A stretch of 5,420 nt of DNA from Cypionkella sp. (GTDB lineage: Bacteria > Pseudomonadota > Alphaproteobacteria > Rhodobacterales > Rhodobacteraceae). The notes under the pieces were generated by a model. It saw nothing but the letters and a program-made list of their open reading frames with translations, was not told where the DNA came from and did no database searches. The stretch is from contig JAGPBG010000179.1 in the NCBI GenBank assembly GCA_018063485.1, positions 1-5,420 on the forward strand, written 5' to 3'. The translations under genes and the position numbers were made by a program. Every line of letters begins with the position of its first letter. Positions within the stretch are counted from its first letter, which is position 1. This document shows positions 1-5,420 of this stretch, one piece after another.

Positions 1-88
1 GCTTTATGGCGGGTTGCTGATCCTGTTCAACATCGGAACCGACCTTGTGCGTGGCTGGCTTGATCCGAGGGTGCGCGCCAATGGATAA
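1..88 (+). CDS. ABC transporter permease, DppB/OppB family, C-terminal fragment
   Basis: This is the 3' end of a gene that begins before the window. Reading from base 2, 28 codons run to a TAA at 86-88. The peptide has a short hydrophobic stretch (LLILFNIGTDLV) and ends [10 protein letters not shown]. That ending matches the usual C-terminus of DppB/OppB-type inner-membrane permeases, where the last membrane helix is followed by a short cytoplasmic tail containing W-L-D-P-R. The partner permease starts within its stop region (8-base overlap), as is normal for these operons. The family forms one half of the membrane channel of a peptide-type importer. Substrate specificity cannot be judged from this fragment. 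Confidence 0.85.
   Translation, partial: LYGGLLILFNIGTDLVRGWLDPRVRANG
67..71 (+). promoter_or_regulatory. Ribosome binding site for the DppC-type permease
   Basis: GAGGG lies 9 bases before the ATG at 81. It supports that start over an in-frame ATG at 45, which would add 12 residues (MCVAGLIRGCAP) unlike the N-terminus of this family and would overlap the upstream permease by 44 bases. Confidence 0.6.
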
Positions 89-935
89 ATCACTTTCCAC
101 CTTTCAATTGCAGATCCGCCGCTTTGCCGCGAACCGTTTGGCGATGATTTCGGTGGTGATCTTGCTGGCGGTGGTGCTGGCCTGTTTCCTTGGCCCCTAT
201 GCCTTTCCCTATACCGGCGAGGATGCCGATTTTGATTTCATCGGCGCGCCGATTGATTTTTCCTCGGCGCATCTGTTTGGCACCGATGATTTTGGCCGCG
301 ATTTGCTGGTGCGGGTGCTGGAGGGCGGGCGGATTTCGCTCAGCATCGGCTTTCTGGGAGCGCTGGTCGCAGGCGGAATTGGCGTGCTTTACGGCGCGGT
401 TGCAGGCTATGCCGGTGGGCGTACCGACCGTTTGATGATGCGGATGGTCGAGATTTTGTATGGCTTTCCCTATGTGATTTTGGTGATCCTATTGGCGCTG
501 TTGTTCGGCGGCGGCAATATCGCACTGCTTGCGGCCATTGTTTTCACGCTTTGGCTGACGCCTGCAGTGATTGTTCGCGCGCAGGCGCAAAGCCTTGCGC
601 GGCGCGAATTTGTCGAGGCGGCGCGGGCGGGCGGAATGACATCGCGCCAGATTGTGCTGGAGCATATCGTGCCGAATTGCCTGTCGGTGGTGATCGTTTA
701 CGGATCGCTTCTGGTGCCCGAGGTGATCTTGTCGGAGTCGTTCCTGTCGTTCCTTGGCATCGGCATCAAGGAACCGCAAGCAAGTTGGGGCAATCTGATC
801 CAGTCGGGCACCAGTGCCATGGATACCGATCTGCGATTGCTGTTGCTGCCGGGGGTTTTGCTGGCCACTGTTCTGTTTTGTTTGAACTTTATCGCCGACG
901 GGCTAAGGGACGCGTTTGATCCGAATGACCGATAA
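81..935 (+). CDS. ABC transporter permease, DppC/OppC family
   Basis: A 284-residue inner-membrane permease, normal length for DppC/OppC. With the DppB-type partner it should form the channel of a peptide/nickel-type importer. Hydrophobic segments lie near residues 21-41, 87-107, 128-145, 149-166, 202-222 and 252-272, giving the expected six helices. The N-terminal segment fits the OppC_N region. Typical family motifs are [11 protein letters not shown] (64-74), followed by GGRISLSIG (82-90); the EAA loop that docks on the ATPases, starting EAARAGGM at 179 and ending HIVPN at 199; and [12 protein letters not shown] (218-229), followed by ASWG (234-237). I chose the ATG at 81 because it has a good ribosome binding site and overlaps the upstream stop by 8 bases. 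Its own stop overlaps the next gene. The family assignment is firm; the substrate is unknown. Confidence 0.95.
   Translation: MDKSLSTFQLQIRRFAANRLAMISVVILLAVVLACFLGPYAFPYTGEDADFDFIGAPIDFSSAHLFGTDDFGRDLLVRVLEGGRISLSIGFLGALVAGGIGVLYGAVAGYAGGRTDRLMMRMVEILYGFPYVILVILLALLFGGGNIALLAAIVFTLWLTPAVIVRAQAQSLARREFVEAARAGGMTSRQIVLEHIVPNCLSVVIVYGSLLVPEVILSESFLSFLGIGIKEPQASWGNLIQSGTSAMDTDLRLLLLPGVLLATVLFCLNFIADGLRDAFDPNDR
905..910 (+). promoter_or_regulatory. Possible ribosome binding site for the DppD-type ATPase
   Basis: AAGGGA is the only purine-rich stretch just before this gene. It is 5 bases from an in-frame TTG at 916 and 14 bases from the ATG at 925. The spacing suits the TTG better, so the true start is not settled. 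Confidence 0.35.
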
Positions 936-1899
936 CCTGCTTTCAGTCCGCGACCTGAGCGTCGCCTTTCGCCTGCCTGCGGGCGAGATGACGGCAGTGG
1001 ACCGCGTTTCGTTTGACGTGGCACCGGGCGAAGTTTTGGGGATTGTGGGCGAATCCGGCTCGGGCAAAAGCCAGATCTTGTTCAGCATGATGGGGCTTTT
1101 GGCGAGCAACGGGCGTGCGAGTGGTAAGGTGTGTTTTCAGGGGCAAGACTTGCTGGCGCTGTCGCCTGCGGCTTTGGACGAGGTGCGCGGCGTTTGTCTT
1201 TCCATGATTTTCCAAGACCCGATGACCTCACTCAACCCTTATATGCGGGTGGGTGACCAACTGGCCGAAGGGTTGCGGGTGCATAAGGGCATGTCAAAGC
1301 GCGAGGCGGCGGCGGCAGCGGTGGCGATGCTTGACCGGGTGCGCATTCCCGATGCGGCGCGGCGCGCGCGGCAATATCCGCATGAGTTTTCGGGTGGAAT
1401 GCGCCAGCGGGTGATGATTGCTATGGCGCTGCTGGTGCGCCCGGCGCTGTTACTGGCCGATGAGCCGACAACGGCGCTTGATGTAACCATTCAGGCGCAA
1501 GTACTTGATCTGATGTCAGAACTTGCGCGTGAGATTGGCACGGCGATTGTGCTGGTGACACATGATCTGGGCGTTGTGGCGCGGCTGTGCGATCGGGTTT
1601 TGGTGCTCTATGGTGGCCGGGTGATGGAGGAAGGACCAGCCGAGGCACTGTTTGAGGCGCCCGCCCATCCCTACGCCAAGGGATTGCTGGCCGCAACACC
1701 ACGCCTTGCCGATGCGCTGACCCCACGCCTTGGCACCATTCCCGGCACGCCGCGTTCGGGGGGGGCGATGCTGCCCGGCTGCCCGTTTGCGCCGCGTTGT
1801 GAGGTGAAGATCGAAGCCTGCACCAAGGTTCAACCGGCTTTGGTGGAATTCGCACCGCAGCGGCGCGCGGCCTGTCATTTGATCGGCGGGGCACCATGA
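925..1899 (+). CDS. ABC transporter ATP-binding protein, DppD/OppD family
   Basis: A 324-residue cytoplasmic ATPase that should power the importer together with the next gene's product. All nucleotide-binding elements are present: Walker A GESGSGKS (42-49), Q-loop Gln97 in IFQDP, signature FSGGMRQR (155-162), Walker B ending in Asp179-Glu180, D-loop ALD (184-186) and switch His213. The C-terminal oligopeptide-transporter extension begins near HPY (248-250). It carries four cysteines at 286, 292, 299 and 317. A similar cysteine set holds a 4Fe-4S cluster in a structurally studied bacterial DppD, so a cluster here is plausible but inferred. The ATG at 925 is chosen because the protein then begins [13 protein letters not shown], typical of the family; a TTG at 916 would add three residues. 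It overlaps the upstream gene by 11 bases and the downstream one by 4. Confidence 0.95.
   Translation: MTDNLLSVRDLSVAFRLPAGEMTAVDRVSFDVAPGEVLGIVGESGSGKSQILFSMMGLLASNGRASGKVCFQGQDLLALSPAALDEVRGVCLSMIFQDPMTSLNPYMRVGDQLAEGLRVHKGMSKREAAAAAVAMLDRVRIPDAARRARQYPHEFSGGMRQRVMIAMALLVRPALLLADEPTTALDVTIQAQVLDLMSELAREIGTAIVLVTHDLGVVARLCDRVLVLYGGRVMEEGPAEALFEAPAHPYAKGLLAATPRLADALTPRLGTIPGTPRSGGAMLPGCPFAPRCEVKIEACTKVQPALVEFAPQRRAACHLIGGAP
1758..1765 (+). repeat. Run of eight G in the DppD-type ATPase gene
   Basis: Eight consecutive G encode part of Ser-Gly-Gly-Ala in the linker just before the four-cysteine tail. Slippage here would leave the nucleotide-binding domain intact but remove the cysteine tail. 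The reading frame as given is open and correct, so nothing shows that slippage occurs. Confidence 0.5.
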
Positions 1900-2870
1900 C
1901 GCTGTTAAAGGTTCATGCGCTGGATGTGGGCTATCAGATCGTGGGCGCGGGTGTGTTTTCGCGGCCGCGCAACCTGCCGATTGTGCATGATGTGTCGTTT
2001 GCGTTGGAAAAGAGCCGCACCTTGGGATTGGTGGGGGAAAGCGGTTGCGGCAAATCCACCCTTGGCCGGGCGCTGTTGCGTCTGATCAAGCCGACGGGCG
2101 GCTTGGTGCTGTGGAAGGGCGAGGATATGGCAGCTATGCCAGCCGAGACGCTGCGCCGCCGCCGGTCTGAATTTCAGATCATTTTCCAAGATCCAGTGGC
2201 GGCGCTTGATCCGCGCATGACTCTGGGCCGGATCGTGTCGCGCCCGCTTGCCACCTTCGAGCCGGGCCTGTCGCGCGCCGAGCAAAGCGTGCGGGCGATT
2301 GAGGCTTTGGGCAGGGTTGGCCTGTCTGCCGATTTCGCCGGGCGCTATCCGCATGAGTTGTCGGGCGGTCAGGCGCAAAGGGTGGGGATTGCGCGGGCGA
2401 TTGTTGGCAAGCCCGAGTTGATTATCTGCGACGAACCGGTGTCGGCGCTGGATGTTTCCATTCAGGCTCAGGTGGTTAACCTGTTGATGGATTTACAAGA
2501 TCAGTTGGGCGTGGCGCTGGTGTTCATCTCGCATAACCTGTCAGTGGTGCGCCATATCAGCCATGAGGTGATGGTGATGTGTCTGGGCCGCGTGGTGGAA
2601 ACCGCGCCGCGCGATGCGTTTTATGCGCGTCCCCTGCACCCCTATTCGCTGGCGCTGATGCAGGCGGTGCCAGAGCCTGACCCCCGCCGCGAAAAGGGCA
2701 GAATAGGGCAATCTTTGCCCGGAGAATTGCCCTCGGTCTTGAACCCGCCAGCGGGCTGCGTTTTCGCCAGCCGCTGCCCCTTGGCGCAATCCCGCTGCCA
2801 GACCGAGCGCCCCGAATTGCGCGATTTTGGCGCAGGCCGCGCCGCCGCCTGCCATTTTATCGAGGTTTGA
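1896..2870 (+). CDS. ABC transporter ATP-binding protein, DppF/OppF family
   Basis: A 324-residue cytoplasmic ATPase, the second motor subunit of the importer, expected to pair with the DppD-type protein. Walker A is GESGCGKST (47-55), Q-loop is Gln98 in IFQDP, signature is LSGGQAQR (155-162), Walker B ends in Asp179-Glu180 and the switch is His213. The residues before Walker A ([12 protein letters not shown], 19-30) form the insertion typical of DppF/OppF rather than DppD. The C-terminal extension has HPY (248-250) and cysteines at 288, 294, 301 and 319, with exactly the spacing seen in the partner ATPase (5, 6 and 17 residues between). The start forms an ATGA overlap with the previous stop. 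The GC-rich GGCGGGG 4 bases upstream is a weak binding site, so coupled re-initiation is likely. Both ATPases look fully active. Confidence 0.95.
   Translation: MTLLKVHALDVGYQIVGAGVFSRPRNLPIVHDVSFALEKSRTLGLVGESGCGKSTLGRALLRLIKPTGGLVLWKGEDMAAMPAETLRRRRSEFQIIFQDPVAALDPRMTLGRIVSRPLATFEPGLSRAEQSVRAIEALGRVGLSADFAGRYPHELSGGQAQRVGIARAIVGKPELIICDEPVSALDVSIQAQVVNLLMDLQDQLGVALVFISHNLSVVRHISHEVMVMCLGRVVETAPRDAFYARPLHPYSLALMQAVPEPDPRREKGRIGQSLPGELPSVLNPPAGCVFASRCPLAQSRCQTERPELRDFGAGRAAACHFIEV
2862..2865 (+). promoter_or_regulatory. Ribosome binding site for the S9 peptidase
   Basis: GAGG lies inside the last codons of the upstream ATPase, 6 bases before the ATG at 2872. It favours this start over an in-frame ATG at 2827, which would add 15 residues and overlap the ATPase gene by 44 bases. 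Confidence 0.6.
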
Positions 2871-2871
2871 G

Positions 2872-4677
2872 ATGACTGATGCCACCGCAATCGCTTGGGC
2901 CAACCTGCCGATCCTTGCCCAAGTCCATGTGTCACAGAATGGCGAATGGGCGTTTTTCACTTGGGCCGGGCTGCGCGAGGCCGAAGATGTTTACGCCGTG
3001 CGCTGCGATGGCAGCAGCGCGCCCGAACGCCTGACCATGGGGGCGGATCATTATTCGATCCGCGATGTGTCCCCCGATGGGCTGCGGCTGATCCTTGGCC
3101 AGTCGCGCAATTCTTGCGAGCATGACCACCTTTTGCTGTTGGAGCGCAGCAGTAGCGCGCTGATGCAGCTAACGCCCGAGCAGACCAGCCATTATGTTTA
3201 TGGGGGGATCTTCAGTGCTGATGGACAAGACGTGATTTTCACCGCGAATTTCGATTATGACGCGGGGGCGGTGACTGAAGGCGGCTGGATCTGGCGGCAA
3301 AATCTGACGACCGGCGCGCGGCGCTGTCTTGCCCGCGCCGAAAGCCCGTTTGAAACCGGACCAAAGCTGTCGCCATCGGGGCGCCAATTGCTGTGGCACC
3401 GGCATGAGGCGGCCCCGGCGGGTACGCAGCTTTGGGTGATGAATGCGGATGGCGCCGGGCTGTGCGAGGTGCTGAACCTTGGTCCCAGCAATAATGCGCA
3501 TGGGGTGTGGCTGGATGACGGGCGGATCGCCTTTGTCGCCGATGAGGGCGGGCGTGACCGATTGGGGGTTTTGACTCTGGCCAGCGGCGCGGTGGCGTGG
3601 TTGGCAGGCGAGCCGGAACTGTATCCGATCGAGGTGATCGCTGGGGCCAGGGGCTTTGCCTGCATCGCCCATGAGCAAAGCAACACCCGCTGTGTGTTGG
3701 TTGAGGGCGGCTCTATCCGCCCGCTGCCCAACCGGTCGGGTCGCCGCAGTCTGTTGCCCCATGCGGCCCTGCCCGACGGGGGTTGGATCGCCGAGGCCTA
3801 TGACGGCGATGCGCCACATCAACTGGTGCGGGTGCATCCCGATGGGCGCTGCACCGCATTGGTGACGGCACCAGCGAACCCAGCCCGTCAGCATATCCCC
3901 CCGCGCGATTACCGCTGGATCGCGCCGGATGGGCGGGCAATGCAGGGCTGGCTTTATGAGCCGAAAGAGGCATCAAAAGGCTTTATCGCCTATGTTCACG
4001 GCGGGCCGACCTGGCATTCGGAGGATTGGGTGAATCCCAAGATCGGCTATTGGGTGCAAAAGGGTTATACCGTGTTGGACCCAAATTATCGCGGATCGAC
4101 CGGCTTTGGCTATGCCCATCGTGAGGCGGTGAAGGAAGATGGTTGGGGCGGACGCGAACAGGCCGATATTCGGGCGGGGATCGAGCAGGCGCTGGCAGAT
4201 GGGTTGGCCGTGCGCGGCAAGATTGGCATGGCGGGCAATTCCTATGGCGGGTTTTCAAGCTGGTTTGGAATCACCCGCCACGCCGATCTGGTGGATGCCG
4301 CGATTCCGATGTGCGGCATGTATCGACTGGATATTGATTACCACGCCACCGAAATGCCGCATGGTCGCGCCTATTCCGAAGAAATGATGGGCGGCACTCC
4401 TGAACAGTTTCCCGAGAAATACGACAATGCCTCACCGGGCCGGTTCATTGATCAGATCAGCGGCGATCTGCTGATCGTCCATGGCTTGGCCGACAGCAAT
4501 GTCGGGCCGCAAAACACCCATACGGCAGTGCGAGAGTTGACTGCGGCAGGCATCGCACATCAGGTGTTGTTGTTTGAGGATGAGGGACACGGCATCTTTC
4601 GCCCGGCCAATGTGGCGCGCTATCTTGAAGCAAGCGATGCGTTTTTCGCAGCCGCATTTGCCAAGGCCAAGCCATGA
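2872..4677 (+). CDS. S9 family serine peptidase (prolyl oligopeptidase / acylaminoacyl-peptidase type)
   Basis: A 601-residue predicted peptidase that should cut short peptides or acylated amino acids in the cytoplasm; there is no signal peptide. Residues about 1-340 look like a beta-propeller, with recurring strand-turn motifs such as VSPDG (66-70), FSADG (114-118), LSPSG (166-170) and LDDG (214-217). In this family the propeller limits access to small substrates. The alpha/beta-hydrolase domain spans about 345-600. It has HGGP (376-379) for the oxyanion region, NYRGSTGFG (405-413), nucleophile Ser457 in GNSYGG, Asp541 in HGLAD and His573 in DEGHG. The triad spacing (84 and 32 residues) is normal for S9. 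The gene starts one base after the DppF-type stop and ends in an ATGA overlap with the next gene, so its likely job is to process what the importer brings in. Whether it is a true endopeptidase, a dipeptidyl- or acylaminoacyl-peptidase, or an esterase or amidase cannot be told from sequence alone. Confidence 0.93.
   Translation: MTDATAIAWANLPILAQVHVSQNGEWAFFTWAGLREAEDVYAVRCDGSSAPERLTMGADHYSIRDVSPDGLRLILGQSRNSCEHDHLLLLERSSSALMQLTPEQTSHYVYGGIFSADGQDVIFTANFDYDAGAVTEGGWIWRQNLTTGARRCLARAESPFETGPKLSPSGRQLLWHRHEAAPAGTQLWVMNADGAGLCEVLNLGPSNNAHGVWLDDGRIAFVADEGGRDRLGVLTLASGAVAWLAGEPELYPIEVIAGARGFACIAHEQSNTRCVLVEGGSIRPLPNRSGRRSLLPHAALPDGGWIAEAYDGDAPHQLVRVHPDGRCTALVTAPANPARQHIPPRDYRWIAPDGRAMQGWLYEPKEASKGFIAYVHGGPTWHSEDWVNPKIGYWVQKGYTVLDPNYRGSTGFGYAHREAVKEDGWGGREQADIRAGIEQALADGLAVRGKIGMAGNSYGGFSSWFGITRHADLVDAAIPMCGMYRLDIDYHATEMPHGRAYSEEMMGGTPEQFPEKYDNASPGRFIDQISGDLLIVHGLADSNVGPQNTHTAVRELTAAGIAHQVLLFEDEGHGIFRPANVARYLEASDAFFAAAFAKAKP
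4663..4666 (+). promoter_or_regulatory. Ribosome binding site for the dimethylformamidase-like gene
   Basis: AAGG lies 7 bases before the ATG at 4674, within the end of the peptidase gene. With the ATGA overlap it supports coupled translation. Confidence 0.45.
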
Positions 4678-5420
4678 GCCTGCCCAACAAGCTAAAAGGG
4701 TTTTTCACCGCCGGCCCCTATGATGATGGCGATGCAGTGACAGGCCATTATTATGAGGTGGCATCGACTGAACCGGCGCGCCCACAAGTCTGGGGCTATA
4801 CCGACAAGATCAGCTATGCGCCGGGTGAGATATTGCGGCTTCATGCGATGTCTTCCGCCGCGCAGGCGAAGGTGGAGATTGTGCGCGATGGGGTGGTGCC
4901 GGAAACTGTGCTGTCATCTTCGGTTCCCACGCAGTTTGCTCTGACACCGCCCGATTGCTCGGTGACTGGGTGTGGTTGGCCCGAAGTGGAGTCAATGGTT
5001 CTGCCTGAAACATGGCAAAGTGGCGTTTACATTGTCACCCTGACAGTGCCGGGGCATCAATCGCAGCATATGTTTGTGCTACGGGCGGCGCGCCCTGATC
5101 CGGGGCGGATCGCAATGATCTTGGCGACGGGAACTTGGTGCGCCTATAATGATTGGGGCGGATCGAACCATTATCAGGGCCTTACCGGGCCGCAGGGCGG
5201 TGATTTCTCTCCCCATGTTTCGGTGCATCGGCCTTGGGCAAAGGGCTTTGTGCGCTGGCCCGAGGATGCGCCACGTATTCCGCATGCCTCGCCTTTGCTG
5301 TCGCGGCCGCGTTATCCACATATGGAATTTGCCCGTGCCAAGGGGATTTCGAAGAAATATGCCTCATCGGGGTGGGCGGCGTTCGAGAGGCCCTTTGCGT
5401 TGTGGTGCGAGGCGCAGGGG
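4674..5420 (+). CDS. N,N-dimethylformamidase large (beta) subunit-like protein, 3' end outside window
   Basis: An open frame of 249 codons, still open at the window edge; it starts MSLPNKLKGFFT. Residues about 38-137 look like a beta-sandwich: WGYTDKISYAPGEILRLHA (40-58) resembles the N-terminal region of dimethylformamidase-like proteins, and GVYIVTLTVPG (117-127) with FVLR (134-137) reads as its last strands. From about residue 145 the sequence looks like the catalytic C-terminal domain of that family: GTWCAYNDWGG (153-163), NHY (165-167), then FERPF plus LWCEAQG at the window edge. Known dimethylformamidase hydrolyses N,N-dimethylformamide to formate and dimethylamine and uses a mononuclear iron held by two Tyr and one carboxylate. 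Tyr158 and Tyr167 are candidate ligands, but I could not align them, and any later ligand lies beyond the window. Most relatives are untested, so dimethylformamide need not be the substrate. There is no signal peptide. The ATGA overlap with the peptidase ties it to the importer operon. Confidence 0.75.
   Translation, partial: MSLPNKLKGFFTAGPYDDGDAVTGHYYEVASTEPARPQVWGYTDKISYAPGEILRLHAMSSAAQAKVEIVRDGVVPETVLSSSVPTQFALTPPDCSVTGCGWPEVESMVLPETWQSGVYIVTLTVPGHQSQHMFVLRAARPDPGRIAMILATGTWCAYNDWGGSNHYQGLTGPQGGDFSPHVSVHRPWAKGFVRWPEDAPRIPHASPLLSRPRYPHMEFARAKGISKKYASSGWAAFERPFALWCEAQG

Noticed and set aside
551..919. A 122-codon + strand frame within the permease gene
   Set aside because: It is an alternate frame of a clearly recognisable permease; its translation is Cys/Arg/Gly-rich with no membrane segments or family motif.
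1038..1086. Gln directly after the Walker A GESGSGKS and FSGGM in place of LSGGQ in the DppD-type ATPase, considered as signs of a degenerate nucleotide site
   Set aside because: All catalytic residues (Lys48, Asp179, Glu180, His213) are present, and FSGGMRQR is the usual signature form in DppD/OppD proteins.
1421..1897. A 158-codon open frame on the - strand
   Set aside because: It is antisense to the C-terminal half of the DppD-type ATPase, with Pro/Arg/Ala-rich low-complexity translation and no recognisable motif.
1959..1970. The palindrome GCGGCCGC, also present near 5304
   Set aside because: Both copies lie in coding sequence of GC-rich DNA with no shared flanking structure; chance occurrence is enough to explain them.
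2866..2874. Possible promoter or terminator between the ATPase gene and the peptidase gene
   Set aside because: Only one base separates stop and start, and I see no hairpin or T-run; readthrough is the simplest reading.
3169..3894. A 241-codon open frame on the - strand
   Set aside because: It lies wholly inside the S9 peptidase gene, antisense to it. Its translation is rich in Arg, Pro, Gln and His with no domain motif, as expected from the opposite strand of GC-rich coding DNA.
4753..4944. A 63-codon + strand frame near the start of the last gene
   Set aside because: It is out of frame with the dimethylformamidase-like gene, whose translation is much more protein-like; the Arg-rich peptide is a shadow.

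Overview
The window looks like a stretch of an alphaproteobacterial chromosome or large replicon. It is GC-rich by eye (roughly 60%), third codon positions favour G and C, and the genes are packed tightly. The protein style suggests a Rhodobacterales-like organism, but this is inference: no rRNA or other taxonomic marker is present.

All supported genes lie on the + strand and form one tightly packed, probably co-transcribed unit. Region by region: (1) 1-88, the last 28 codons of a DppB/OppB-type permease. (2) 81-935, a DppC/OppC-type permease. (3) 925-1899, a DppD/OppD-type ATPase. (4) 1896-2870, a DppF/OppF-type ATPase. (5) 2872-4677, a cytoplasmic S9-family (prolyl oligopeptidase clan) serine peptidase with an intact catalytic triad. 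(6) 4674-5420, the first 249 codons of a protein resembling the large (beta) subunit of N,N-dimethylformamidase; its 3' end lies outside the window. Four of the five gene junctions overlap (by 8, 11, 4 and 4 bases) and the fifth has one base between stop and start, so translational coupling is likely. No stretch over 300 bases lacks a gene. I see no internal promoter, terminator, tRNA, CRISPR array or mobile element.

Taken together, genes 1-4 are the membrane and ATPase core of a peptide/nickel/opine-type ABC importer. Its substrate-binding protein is not in the window and may lie upstream. The last two genes are both predicted amide-bond or peptide-bond hydrolases without a visible export signal. 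The simplest reading is an uptake-and-degrade operon: a small peptide-like or amide-containing compound is imported, then cut in the cytoplasm by the S9 peptidase and the dimethylformamidase-like enzyme. The substrate is unknown. The pairing of this importer with a dimethylformamidase-like protein is the most interesting point here.
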